Notes under the pieces: model-generated | Told to the model about the DNA's origin: nothing | Database searches by the model: none | Seen by the model: only the letters and a program-made list of their open reading frames with translations | Made by a program: the position numbers and the translations under genes | Assembly (NCBI GenBank): GCA_027625915.1 | Contig: JANTQA010000008.1 | Span: 13,207,001-13,271,000 of the forward strand | Direction of reading: 5' to 3' | DNA length: 64,000 nucleotides | Source: Anaeramoeba flamelloides | Lineage: Eukaryota; Metamonada; Anaeramoebidae | Shown: positions 22,196 to 43,500 of the stretch, piece by piece | How the letters are laid out: every line of letters starts with the position of its first letter | Position numbering within the stretch: the first letter of the stretch is position 1

Positions 22196-22480
22196 TTATT
22201 AATTTACAACTTCCATCACTAGTAAACTTAATAAATTCTTCTTCGAGTTTTTGAGTCTTTCTTCTTTAATTGTTCAAAAAATAATTTTTCTTTTTGTTTT
22301 TTCTTAATCTTATTTACTGTTTTTTTCAAATTAAGGTTTATAATCCCTGAAATTTGAAAAAAAGATTATCTTGAGTCGGGTGTGAAAGCTTGTTCTTTTG
22401 GTACTTTGATGATAGATCTTGTGTTTGGTATTGGCTTTAATAGTGGTTCAAAAACGACTTTATTATTTTTTTTTCCAAAA
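22196..22480 (-). pseudogene. Coding-like relic of unknown family, copy 1
   Basis: The minus strand encodes VVFEPLLKPIPNTRSIIK followed by VPKEQAFTPDSR and a stop, then a Lys-rich piece (KIKKKQKEKLFFEQLKKK) in another frame. The stretch from about 22330 to 22470 is repeated in decayed form at 36148-36285 (both contain AATTGAAAAAA or similar before GGATTATCTT/AGATTATCTT, and TTTAATAGTGGT). No product is recognised. It may be a fragment of a dispersed gene or element. Confidence 0.35.
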
Positions 22481-22594
22481 TTCAAATTAATGAGTGTGAA
22501 ACTAATAGGTTGGAAATTAAGTTATAATAAAGTGTTTTGATTTTTGGGTTGTAAATTTAGATATTTGTATCCCTTCGACTCAATAACACATGCA

Positions 22595-22745
22595 CAAAAA
22601 TGATTTTTTAATTTTTCATGTTTTTTTCATTAAAATTGTGATTTTTAATATAACAGTGATACTTTTCTCATATACCCGCAAAAAACAGGAAACTTACCAG
22701 TATATTTGATTTTTTAAATAACAACAAATCCCATTTAATAAATCA
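22595..22745. mobile_element. Family D terminal fragment
   Basis: Resembles the outer terminus of the 12584-14087 element: TTCATTAAAATTGTGATTTT, AGTGATACTTTTC, GAAACTTACCAGTATATTTG and TTTTTTAAATA occur in the same order. No matching right end was found nearby, so it is a solo end or a heavily decayed copy. Confidence 0.5.
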
Positions 22746-24066
22746 TTAGAAAGGTTTGTTTTTATTGAAATTTGAAAAAAAAAAAAAAATTTTGGATTTT
22801 ATCTTGACTTTTCTACTCCAAATGACACCCTTTAGAACGCTGTAAAAAAAAAAAAAAAAAAATACATATTAAACAAATATTGTTAATATTTTGAATTTCT
22901 AATTTTAAAAATGGATTCTTTGATGATATATTTTCATTCTTCTTGTATTTTATAAATCAAATTTTTAAAGTTTGAATTTGGCCTCGTATTAATTTTGTTA
23001 CATAGGTGAGACTAGAATGTTGAAGAATTTATTTTTATACAAATACCAATACCTCATTAACTTAACACTTTTTTTTGGAAAACAATAAGTTTTTAAGTAG
23101 TAAAATTGCAATTAAGTAAAATTGATATTTTGTAGATAAGTACAATAAGAAAGAGAGTTTTTTAATCAAAAAATTTCATTTTCAATTGATTTAGTGAATG
23201 ATTGGCATTTTTCAGTTAATTATCAATGTGACTTTTTGGAAACTTCAAATTACCTTTTTGAATTTTTAAATGACTAGTACAATCATATATTCGCCTATAA
23301 TTAAAGTATATTATCATTGAAAGTGTAAATGATATTGATTTTTGGTTAATATAATGACCTAAAAAATCTAAACTAGATTTCAAAAATTTTGTTTAAATCT
23401 ATAATGTTAATAGAAGTCGTTTTGAGGCCAGATTTCAATATTCTTTACAAAAAATATTTTCAAATTTTTAGATCAGAATCATTTTTTCTAATTTTACAAA
23501 TTTTATTTTTGCTTTTTCTTTTTCGATTTATTGTTTTTTTTTGTTTGTCTTTTGTTTTTCTTTTTTTTTTTTTGCCTTTTTCTTTTTTTTTCTTTTTTTT
23601 TTAAAAAAGATGATGTAGAGAAAAAAAATGTTCCTAAAGACAAATAACCACTATGAAAATTGAAACTCTATAATGTCTTTTAAATTGAATTTAATTATTC
23701 ATAAAAAATCTTGTTGTACAACTTTTTTTCAGGGAAAGTTCAGTAATAAAAATCCGTAATGCCCTTTTTCAAAAATTTGACTCACTTTTTTTTTGGTTTT
23801 TGGTTCTATTTTTTTTAATTTTTAAAATATCCAATTTTTAAATGTTTAGAATGATTTAAAAGTTAATTATTAATCATATTTAGTTATTAACTGTCCTTGA
23901 ATACTAAAGGTTTTTTTTTTTTTTTTTTTTTTCAATTTATTATTTCATGTGAGTCACAATTTTCGAAATTATGTTACAATAAATATTCGGAGAAATATCC
24001 TAGTAAAATAATACATTTATTTTATAAATGCTTAAACAAATCACTTATCTTCATCATTATTGTTAA
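22746..24066. other. Intergenic AT-rich DNA, no gene seen
   Basis: Long A and T runs (near 22770, 22840 and 23560-23600) inflate short frames such as 23389-23604, which is mostly Phe and Leu. Nothing supported. Confidence 0.5.
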
Positions 24067-24266
24067 TACAACAATTGCCAATTTTAAGGCAAAAACTTTC
24101 AACACAATTTTAGGCACAAAAAGTCTCATATTAAGGTACAAAATTTGTAATTTTTTTTTTTACAATTTATTTTATTAAAATCTAAATTTTGTGCCTTAAT
24201 TTGAGATTTTTATTGTGCCTTAAATTTTTTTTGAAAGTTTGTACCTTAAAAGTGGAACCTACTGTA
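24067..24266. mobile_element. 200-bp foldback MITE, family A, copy 3
   Basis: It has the same length and arrangement as the copy at 15434-15633. The left end is TACAACAATTGCCAATTTTA, then AGGCAAAAACTTTC; the right end is GAAAGTTTGTACCTTAAAAG, then TGGAACCTACTGTA. Terminal TA on both sides fits a TA target duplication. Arms have diverged more than in copy 2. Confidence 0.85.
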
Positions 24267-24699
24267 TAAATTTAGTTTTTTTCTCGAAGAAAGAATTACT
24301 ATAAATTAGATTAAAGTTTCAATCAATATCTTTATTACTATTACAGATTTATTATTGTAGATATATACAGTTACTAAAGGGTTATAATTGTGTGATTACA
24401 AAGATTTAATCGATACTATATTTGAAATATGAAATAGTTACTTGATAAGTTTATATATTTACCATTAAAATGGGAAAATATTTTGGAATTTTTCGGACTA
24501 ATTACAAATGACCAAAAAAAACAAAAAGCATGTGCAGGGAGTGGGGGCAGTTTCCAGTTGTTGAAAGATGACAATTAATTATAAAACCCTCCGATTTAGT
24601 AAAAAAAAAAAAATGAAAGGAATTTTTCAGTCAATATATTCCCAATTTTTTACCTACCAAAGTTAATTAAAATCACAAATATATTTTTTTCCACTAATG

Positions 24700-24907
24700 T
24701 AAACCAAATTTCATAATAAATAGCCCAATTTTTATTTACTTTTTATTTTTATTTTATTTTTGAACAAAAAAAAAAGATATTTCTAGTGTAAAGAACTGAA
24801 TATTAAAACAATAATTATTTTATTATAACAGAGAAATTCAATTTATAAAAATATTTTTTTTCTAATTTGATTTTTAATGGGCCAATGAATTTGAAATGGG
24901 GTTAACA
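24700..24907. mobile_element. Small TIR element, family J, copy 1
   Basis: The left end AATTTCATAATAAATAGCCC continues AATTTTTATT; the right end is the complement of AATTCATTGGCCCATTAAAA. Similar ends bracket the Tc1/mariner-type relic at 36546-37055, so this may be an internally deleted derivative of that family. No coding content. Confidence 0.65.
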
Positions 24908-33981
<9,074 letters not shown>

Positions 33982-34060
33982 ACGAAAAAATATAAAAGAA
34001 GAAGAAATGAAAAAAAAAAAAAAAAAAACAGACAAGATTATGAACATATTTAGAGCAGTG

Positions 34061-34533
34061 AAAAAAATACCGGACATGAAAAAAATCCCGGACAAGATTT
34101 TTAATTGTGAATATTAGTAAAATTATTGTGTAATTTCATTTATTTACAATCAAATTCCTTTTTTTAAGAATCGAACTTTTTCAATTATCACTCCCCCACT
34201 TATTAGAATGATGATTGATGAAATCACACTTGTTCAAAACACCATTCAATCAATCAAAAAACAAGAAGAAAAATTATCATTTTCCAAACTCTAGTAAACC
34301 TCAATAAAACTCGATTGTTTTTCAAAAAAAGTTGATCAACATTAGGCTATCAAACAATTACTCAAGTATTCTAGAGACACCTTACTTTGATGGACTTTAG
34401 GTAGGTTTATTACTAATCTCATAAAAAAATTGGTTATTTATAATAAGGATTTAATTAAAATTATACAAAAATTTTACTAATAATCACAATTAAAAATCAT
34501 GTCCGGGATTTTTTTCATGTCCGGTATTTTTTT
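34061..34533. mobile_element. 473-bp TIR element, family H, copy 1, just after the helicase gene
   Basis: The left end AAAAAAATACCGGACATGAA continues AAAAATCCCGGACAAGATTT and TTAATTGTGA; the right end is its near-perfect complement (only AAG/ATG differs in the first 40 bases). The left edge lies about 80 bases after the helicase stop codon, so it probably lies in or beside the 3' untranslated region. A diverged copy is at 43690-44160. Confidence 0.88.
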
Positions 34534-35389
34534 CCCAACTATACTAAAGATATTGAAATAATGAAACCAAATAAATATTTAATTCATTTGGAAAACCAAA
34601 TAAATCTTCAAACTCAAATACCAATATCTCGGCAGAATAAAGAGTTTTTTTTTTTTAATTTTTTCTGACGAACAATAATTTTTTACGAGACTTTTTAAAT
34701 AGATTTAATTTTTCAAATTATTAAAAAAGTATTTTTTTATTTTTAAAAATTTGAAACATTAAAAAAAACACAATAAAATATTTTGATTTATTCATTTATT
34801 TTTTTTTCATAGATGTTTCCTCCCTTTATAATGTTACTAAAGATGGTTTTTTTGGTTTTATCTATATTCTTTTAAAATCTATAAAATATAGACACGTTAC
34901 TAAAAAATGATCGAAATCTTCAATGATATCAATATCAAATTTTCTAAACATAAATCACAATTTTTATTTTTATTTTTGCTTGTTACATAAGAGTGCCTAT
35001 TTAAAAAAATTAGTAAAATTTCGAAATTTTAGAATTGTTTTTGAGACTTTTCAGTTCAAATATTTTTATTGTTTGAAATTGCAATTTTGTTGTTTTAACT
35101 TTTTAGATATTGTTGAACTTTCCAACTTGTTGAATTTTCCCATTTGGTGAATCAACAAACTTTTAATTCTAAATCTAATAATTTTAATACCTCCGTATGA
35201 CAATTAATATTTTCATTTTTTATGTGCCTGAAAATTTAGGACCATTTTTAATTTTTTTAAATTTAAGAAATCTAATTTTTTTCAATCAATTTATATTTTC
35301 TTCGGTATACTTTTAATCTAGTTAAACAAATTGTTTTATTTAAGCTCACAATCAATTAAATTCGATTAAATCTAATTTGTGGTCATTTT
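34534..35389. other. Intergenic AT-rich DNA, no gene seen
   Basis: Short frames only (for example 34923-35150, rich in Phe, Leu and Asn). No similarity, TIR or RNA structure recognised. Confidence 0.5.
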
Positions 35390-35903
35390 GTGACTCTCTG
35401 TATTTGAAAAAGTAAAAATTGTGTGACATTCTTTAGATTAAAAAAAAAACAATTCATTTGAGAATCGAAAAAAAATGAAAAAAAAAATCCATCAAGATTT
35501 TAAAAAAGCCAAAGAGTGACACTTCAAAACTAAAACACTTGTTTTTCGAAATTATATATTCAAACCATTCAAATTGAAAATTGAGTATCACTCTTTGCAC
35601 TTTTTTATAAAAATATCCTCTTTTTTCATTGTTAATTTCTGGAGATCCTACCCACTTCACAAGTTGATTAGTTTTAGAAGGTATTGTACACCCTTTTAAA
35701 TTACTACAATTTTTTTTTTTCCATTTCAGAAAATCATTATTAACAGTAATAACTAGACCCTTAATAATTTTTTCTAATTTCTTCAAATTTTTAATTTTCT
35801 TTTTTTTCTTACTTTTTTCTTTTTTTTTTTTACTTGCCAAATATTTAGATGAAAAAAAAAAAAAGATCTTCGAAAAGACCAATAATAATTTATACATTTT
35901 CAA
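35390..35903. repeat. Dispersed repeat I, copy 2
   Basis: GCCAAAGAGTGACACTTCAA at 35504 is identical to the core at 19416, and the inverted partner TATCACTCTTTGCACTTTTT is near 35588. The 149-codon minus-strand frame across it is low in complexity at both ends. Its centre (VKWVGSPEINNEKRGYFYKK) resembles the same place in the other copy, so a decayed coding origin is possible but unproven. Confidence 0.5.
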
Positions 35904-36147
35904 CTATATAATGCCTTATAGTATGTATAAATTAATTATTGGCAAAAAGTCTACTTATTTGGCCTTTTTTGATTTGAATTTAGGTAATAAATAATCGGGA
36001 ATACTCATTTGATAAATTTTAATTTGCTATTTTTGAGTTTTTGGTTTTAGTTTTTTTAATTTTTGAAATTATCAGGTTTTCACTTTTTGGAATATTGAAT
36101 GAATTTTTCGCCATTTCTTTTTTTTATTATTAAAAAAATAATGATTT

Positions 36148-36285
36148 AGGGTTTACAATACCTGAAAATTGAAAAAAGGATTATCTTATTTTGAATTTGG
36201 TTTTGTGAATTGTTTTTTTTTTTGGTTCTTAGTTGTTGATCTTCAACTTCATATGAATTTTAATAGTGGTCCAAAAAGGAAATTT
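36148..36285 (-). pseudogene. Coding-like relic of unknown family, copy 2
   Basis: Nucleotide-level match to 22330-22470 (GTTTACAATACCTGAAAATT, then AAAGGATTATCTT, and TTTTAATAGTGGTCCAAAAA). It has more breaks than copy 1. No product recognised. Confidence 0.3.
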
Positions 36286-36417
36286 TTGACAATTTTTTTT
36301 TTTAAATTTCACGGATTGTAAACCTAAAATAATAAATAATATAAAATATAAAAAATGTTTCAAAAAATAGAATATGCGAATATCTAAAAATCTATCAAAC
36401 AAAATATGTTAATTATC

Positions 36418-36450
<33 letters not shown>
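36418..36450. repeat. (TA)n microsatellite
   Basis: About 16 uninterrupted TA units in otherwise AT-rich intergenic DNA. Confidence 0.95.
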
Positions 36451-36452
<2 letters not shown>

Positions 36453-36545
36453 ATTTTTTTGATAAGTATTTCAAAAAAATTAACCCATATAAAAGTATTT
36501 ATAAATAATTTATTAAATTTTAGCTGTTTTGATAATATATAAACT

Positions 36546-37055
36546 AAATTTCATAATAAATGGCCCACCTTACATTTGAATAATGAATTGCTTTTGTATC
36601 GTTTTGAAGTTTTTCCTCTCACAATGAAAAATTTTGCAAATAAATCATTTTTTCTCTTTTTTATTTTTTTCAAAAGTGTTTTGTTAAAATGTAAAATGAA
36701 AATGAAAAATTTGAAAGAAGTAACAGATGAATTAATGAAAAATTTGGTTTCAAATATGAAAAAGAGATTAGATTTAGTTATTCAAACGAAGGGGAATCGA
36801 TAAATGGGTTTTTTTACTTTTTTAAATTATCTATTTTTCATGTAATGCTTCTTTCAAAATAAATGTCCCAATTTTTTTTAACAGTTTTTTTTATTTTTCT
36901 TTCTTTTATTTTTAGACAAAAAATAAATATATCTTGAGTATAGTATTGGATATTAAAATCTAAATTTTTATATTATAATAAATAACTTCAATTATTAAAA
37001 ATATTTTTCTTCAAAATTTGATTTTTAATGGGCCAATTAATATGAAAGATAGTTT
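36546..37055 (+). mobile_element. Relic of a Tc1/mariner-type transposon with transposase C-terminus
   Basis: The open frame 36576-36803 ends in VTDELMKNLVSNMKKRLDLV followed by IQTKGNR. This is the pattern that closes Tc1-family DDE transposases (a helix ending in M-x-x-R/K, then V-I-x-x-K-G). The rest of the transposase is missing. The left edge (TTTCATAATAAATGGCCCAC) and the right edge (complement of CTTTCATATTAATTGGCCCA) are inverted and match MITE family J at 24700. A J-like segment also occupies 36850-37050, so the right side may be a nested or duplicated copy. Confidence 0.6.
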
Positions 37056-37070
37056 ATATATATATACATA

Positions 37071-37123
<53 letters not shown>
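37071..37123. repeat. (ATT)n microsatellite
   Basis: About 17 ATT units, ending 36 bases before the stop codon end of the RCC1-BTB gene, hence in or beside its 3' untranslated region. Confidence 0.95.
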
Positions 37124-37125
<2 letters not shown>

Positions 37126-37158
37126 TCTAACTGTTGGGTGCTTTCTTGAGACTGGTTT

Positions 37159-40100
37159 TTACTTATTCATTAACTGTGTTAAGAAATTTGAGCTTTCGTT
37201 TAATTGGTAATATTCAACTGCATCTTGCAATTCTTCTATAATTAATTGCGGGTCATGATCCGCAGTAAACTTAATTGAATTTGTATATAAATATGTTATT
37301 AAAATTTCCAAGCTTTCAATTGATTTGCCCGAATAGTCTTTTATATGTTTGAGGTTTTGTTCTTTTTCGTTTATATTTTGAAACATTTCTCTATATAACC
37401 CCGATCTTGCTAATAAAATAAGTTTGTGAACGGATATTCCATCTTCTTCTTCTTCTTCTTCCCCCTTTTCATTTTCATCATTTTCTTTAACTAAAATCAA
37501 AAAATCTTTTGAATCTTCATCTTGAAATAATTTTAAAATATCTTTTTTGAGGCTATTTTTGGGCGGGAATGGTAAATTTAAAGTGTTAAAAATACGATTA
37601 AGAATAATTTCATTGGAAATTTTCTCGTAATAAACCCATTTCAAAAAAAAATTAATTTCCTTTTGATTTACAAAATTTTGATTTAATAGATTATTTATTT
37701 GATTGATTTTTAATCCGGTTCTTAACTCAACAATTAATTTATGGATTTGCACTTCAATATTTATTTCTTTTTTGTTTCTATTTTTTGTTTTAGATAGGAG
37801 GATTATTTTTGAATCACAAAATTTTTTTGATTCAAATAATTTTTTGAAATCGTCAACCAAACAATCAATATATTCAGGGTAAAGAATGACAGAATTTGTT
37901 CCACAATGGATTTTTAAATTAAATTTGTTTTCATTTTCCACATAAAATTGAGGTAAATTGATTTTTCTAGGTAAAAACCAATTCTCAGATTCGTTTTGAT
38001 ATTGATCAGTTGGGTGATTATACTCATTTTCGTTATATCGTCTATTTGTAAATCCCCAGCCATATAATTCATTTCCTTTGGTTAAAATGAGACAATGCAT
38101 TTGTCCACCACTTAGTTGAATCACTTTTTTCCCTTTCAAAGATGGTATTAAAGCAAATTTTAATTTGTTTTTTCCAATACCATTAAATTTTCCATCGCCA
38201 CAACTAAAAGTTTTCCCCTCTAGTTTTGTTACCAATACGGTAAAGTTATTACAGGAACAGATATTTAAAATATCATTTGCTTTATTTTTCCAATTTGGAA
38301 CTTTTTGTAGAGAATTCTGATCTTTAATATTACCGATGCCTAATATCCCATTACTGTTATAACCACAAGAATACAAATCATTTTTATTTGTTGTTATAAA
38401 TAAACCATACGCTTGGATACTTGAAAAAATCCTTGTTACATTTTCATAAATTAGTACAGGTATGTGTTTTGACTTATTGGAAGTTTGATCACCAAGCCTT
38501 CCTAATTTTAGTATTGTTTATAATCCAGATCATTTTTTTTTTTTTTTTGATTTAAAAAACATAAAAATTCAAGATTGAAAAGAAAATATATATATATGAA
38601 ATTAGTTAATTAATTAATTTTTTGATATAAACATTTGGAATTCTCAATAAAACGTGTTTTTGAAGCTCTTTGAATAAAATTGTTGTGTATTTCTTGTTAG
38701 TAAAACATTTTTTTTTTATTAAGTGGACAGTATTATATTATGAAGACATTTTGGGCCAAAAAATGTTAAAAAAAATAATAATTTAAATATAAAATTGAAT
38801 TCATAAAGAAATTTGACTGATTTAGAAAACAAATAATATGTTTTAACAAACCTTATTTTTTGTTATTTTTCAACTTCTAAAAAATATTTTTTTGTAAATT
38901 GAATTTTTTTTGAGAGGTAATAAAAAAATATTTTTATGATCTTTCGATTTTTTTTTGAATTGTGTTACTTGTAAAAAAAAAAAATTAATTTTTTCAATTT
39001 TAAGTTGAATTTTCAATTGATCTAAAACCATTTGAGAAAGTTGAAAAATTTTTTTAATTAAAATAAAAAGAAAATTCTACCAAAAAAAAAAAAATTGAAA
39101 ATAATTTTTTGAGCGAAAAGCCCTTTAGAATATTACAGGTTCATTATTTTTTGTAAAGTGGATTTAAAATGTTTATAATTAATAATTTTAGGTTTCCATT
39201 ATCCACATTTCCTTTTTAATAGAATAAAATAAAAAGATAAACTAAGGAAAAACAAAAAATGATAAATATAATTCCAATTCAATAAAAATATAATAAATGG
39301 AACAATTAAAGAGGTTGAAAACAAGGATATTGATTTTGAATTATGTATTTCTATTTGTAAATGTTGTTATATTGACTTCAAATAGTAAAGAAAAACTATT
39401 AAAAAATATTTTATAAAATGTTAGAGATTATATCTGAAAGATTCAAATTTACCATTTTTTTTTTCCAAAAATACTTTTTTTATTGTTTTTTTTTGTTTAG
39501 AAGGGAGGAAATTAATCCACCCTTACAGTCATTAGGTTTTTTTAATTTACGAAATAAACCGAAAATTTATTTAATTTTTAGTGTATTTCTTAAATTAAAA
39601 AAAAGCACCGTTATCTTTTATAGAATTTCAAAAAAAATACGTAATATATATTATTTTTCTCCCTTCTTTTGAATTCTGGAAAGCGTCGTTAGGTTTTCTT
39701 GAGTTTTCTGTTTGTTTGTAGAAACAATAAATTTTTGTTAGGTTTCCGTTAGATTTTTTTGAGTTTTCTATTTATTTGGAAAATCAATAAATTTTTGTGA
39801 GGTTTTTTTGAGTTTTCTATTTATTTAGAAAATCAATAGATTTTCGTTAGTTTTTTTTACTTTTCCCAATAAACCGAAAATTTATTAAAATTTTCTGTTT
39901 ATTTCAAAAAGTAAAAAAACCTAGAACACTTCAAAATAAAATAGAAAACCTCAAAAAAACCTAGAAAACTTAACAAATAAACAGAAAAGTTCAAGAAAAT
40001 CTATGTACTTGATGGTACTATACAGCACTTGATGACACGATTGATGTTTATATTGTTATTATATCTAATAATTTTTAAATATTCTTGACCTTTCCACCCA

Positions 40101-40445
40101 AGTACTATTCATTATTAAGTTTTCTCTAAATTGATTAAGATTCACATTAAGTAATTTTAAATTTTCTACTTTCCCAATTAATATTTCCATTATCTTTTTT
40201 TTTAAAATTTTAAATTTTTTGATAGGTGTTCAAAATCAAGAATTTCTAATTTTTTTTTGAGTTTAAATCTTCTTTTATAGATAGAAATTCTTACTTGGTC
40301 TATTTTTGCTTCATTTTTATAAATTATTTTTGGAGGGTGTTTATTAATTTCTAAAAATTTTGTGACTTTTTTATTTATCCAAACATCTATTGAGTTGAAA
40401 TCATTTTGGGTTAGATTGAAAATAACTAGGCCATAAAATAGTTGG

Positions 40446-40508
<63 letters not shown>

Positions 40509-43500
40509 TTAAACATTTGTAATTTTACTCAATTAGCTAATTTTTTTTGGTTCGAAACCATTTTGATTTTCGTAAAATTGTCTTTTACTTTTTTAATTTT
40601 TTTTTATAAATGTTTCTCTTTTTCAAGCCAAATTTCTAAATATTTTATTTCAAATAATTGATTTGATTTTGGAGTTTTATCAATATTTGGTTTCATTACA
40701 AATTCTTGAATAATTTTATAAATTAAAATTAACTTTTTATCAATTTCTGATAAGAGTCCTTCCAGTATTAAAATTAAGTCATCTGTTGAAATTTGAAAAT
40801 GATGAACTAAATCTTTTATTTTTTTTCATTTAAAAAAATAGCCGGTAAAACCAAACATTAAAGGAGAAAATGAATAACCTTGATAAACACCATATTCCTT
40901 CTTTTTTATAATATTTTTGTAACAAATTTTTTGATTTTATCATTTTTGATATATTTATTGAGAGAAAATTCCTTTTTTTAATGATTATCATTTTATGTAT
41001 CAGTGAATTTCTAAGCATTTTTCTACATAATGAATTGAGTAAAAAATTGATTTTTTTTTTTTTTAATAAAAATTTATTTAAATTAACATATTGATTATTA
41101 ATAAATGAGAAATTAGAATAATTCAATTTAGATATTTTTTAAAAAGATCAAGAAGGATTATTGAAAAATAGCTCAAAAATTAAAATTTTTATATACTATT
41201 TGAAATTATTATTCTTTATATGCTTTTGAATAATCATAAGGATTTAAGTTTAAATATACTTTATATTTTGAAAGAATGTCTAAATAATTTTTCTTGTGGA
41301 AAGTTTTTTTAATAAACTAACTTTTAAATAATGAATTTAATAAGTCCCTACGAACCCAAAAAACACTAAAAATGGAGATCTGAACAAATACCTTCCATTA
41401 AAAAAATTAAAAAAACTAAATTTAAAAATAAAAACAAATAAAGTTTCTATTTAACTTTTTCTTGAAAATATTTTTTGTCAAATTCATTGAATTCAAACTT
41501 GAAAATATGTATATTTTTATATACAATATCTTATTTTAACTCATTTACTAAAACAAATTCTAAATAATGGGAATTTTATTTTCATGAAAGAGACTAATTT
41601 GATCTTAAAATGTTTTTTTATTTTTAAAAAGTAAAAGTAAAAAAAAATTATTTAAAAAAGATAAACTCTCTAGAAAAATATTCTAAATTAATATATTGGA
41701 GTTTTTGATGATAATATGCTTAATTCACGATAAATTTACAAAAATCGCGATAATTTTCATCAAATCGCGATATATCAGAAAATCGCGATATTCAATAATA
41801 TCTCAATAATATAACAAATCGCGATATTCTATAAAATCGCGATAATTATTAAAAAATGGTGATAAATGCCAAAATATCGTGATTAAAAAGTATATCACGA
41901 TATTTTAGTTGATGGGTTTTTGGACTAATTGAGAAATATTTTAACAAAGAAATTTTCGTTGATCAAAAAATAGATTATGTGAAAAAAAGTCATTCTTTGA
42001 AAAAAAAAACAAAAAAGCTACATGATCCAATCAAGGATCAGATCAAAGAGTTTTATTGTGTTTTCATTTTATTTGGTTGTCAAACCTATCGATCGTTTTA
42101 GATCAACAACAATAAGAAATAAATAGTTTCTCAGTCAAACACGGCGTTGTAAATTGTGTTGAATACTGAGCTTATAAAAAAACCAACCCTTCGCCCATTC
42201 TTTAAAGAATGTGTTCTTGGGTTAAAACATTTTCAATATTCTCAGAAAGCTAAAAGGGGTTAGATAACTCTTCAAAAGATTTCACAACATCCATGCTAGA
42301 TGATCACCAATTATTTAGATTTTTTATATAATTGTTGTCTTCTTATTTTTCTTTTTCTTCTTTGAGTATTTTTGTATTGGACAGAAAACACAATTAGAGC
42401 TTAGAGGTTTTTCTTTGATCGATTACCAATAAGAAGGGAAATTATTCTTTATTCTTTTTGACTATTTAAGGGGTTAGCTTCTACCAAGGAGAAGTCTAGG
42501 ATCAAATTATGTAGTTATTGGACCTAACCACATTCGTGCTACATGGCTGAAATGTCTCTAAAAAATAGATTAGTCAAGTAGTAATATTTGTTGATTACAT
42601 CAATTAAAAATGATCCTTGTATTAGTAAAAAAATTCCAACAATTTCAGAATAAAATCTGTATTTCGCCATAAATTTAAAGGTTGAATTATCAATATTCAG
42701 ACTCCAAAGTCACAAAATATCTTTCTTAAATTTGTGGCAACATATATATAAGTTACTAAAAAATTCGTTTTTTTTTAATAATTAAATAATTAACAAATTA
42801 GATTTTTTTGACAAATTATTTCTCAAATCATGAAAATATATTGACGCTACAAGTAGCTTTATCAAAAGCAAACAAAACTAATCGGTCTTTGGGTTTTTTA
42901 ATTGATGATTATTGAGTTAATCTTTGAAATTAAATAATTAAAAAAATAGTTACTTTTGGAAGTTCTAAATCTAAATTATTAAATACAGGAATACTGTATT
43001 TTGGGTTTCTATTTTTAGAATTGGAAAAGAAATTCTAAAAAAATTCTAAAATGAAACTTTTTTTATTGTGATCATTTAGTAAAAAATATAAATAATTTAT
43101 TGTGCAATAATATTTAAAATAGCTTTTTTTAGAGTCACAGAAGCTATTTGAGCAATTACACACTAATATCATTTACACCCAATTTCAACATACTTTGATC
43201 ATAGAGAAATCTAGGGTGGCGCTAATCACTTAAAATTATGAATGTAACAACTCCATTTTAAGAAAACACATCTATCTTATATTCAAGTGTATTGTTGAAA
43301 TGGGTAATTATTAGTTTGATCATAAAATTTGATTGAGATTTTATATTTTGTTAAAAAAAGAAATGAAAAGAAAAAAATTTTGTCTTTCCACTGCAAACCA
43401 AACCCATTCCCTTTATAAAAGTTTTCTATCTTTCGAAACTTACGAACACTTGAAGACAATTCACAGCCCTTACAAACACTTTCTGACATTTATTAAAGGG

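Noticed and set aside
40202-40516. A membrane protein starting with an Ile-Tyr repeat
   Set aside because: The Ile-Tyr run is an (AT)n microsatellite read through into a LINE tail.
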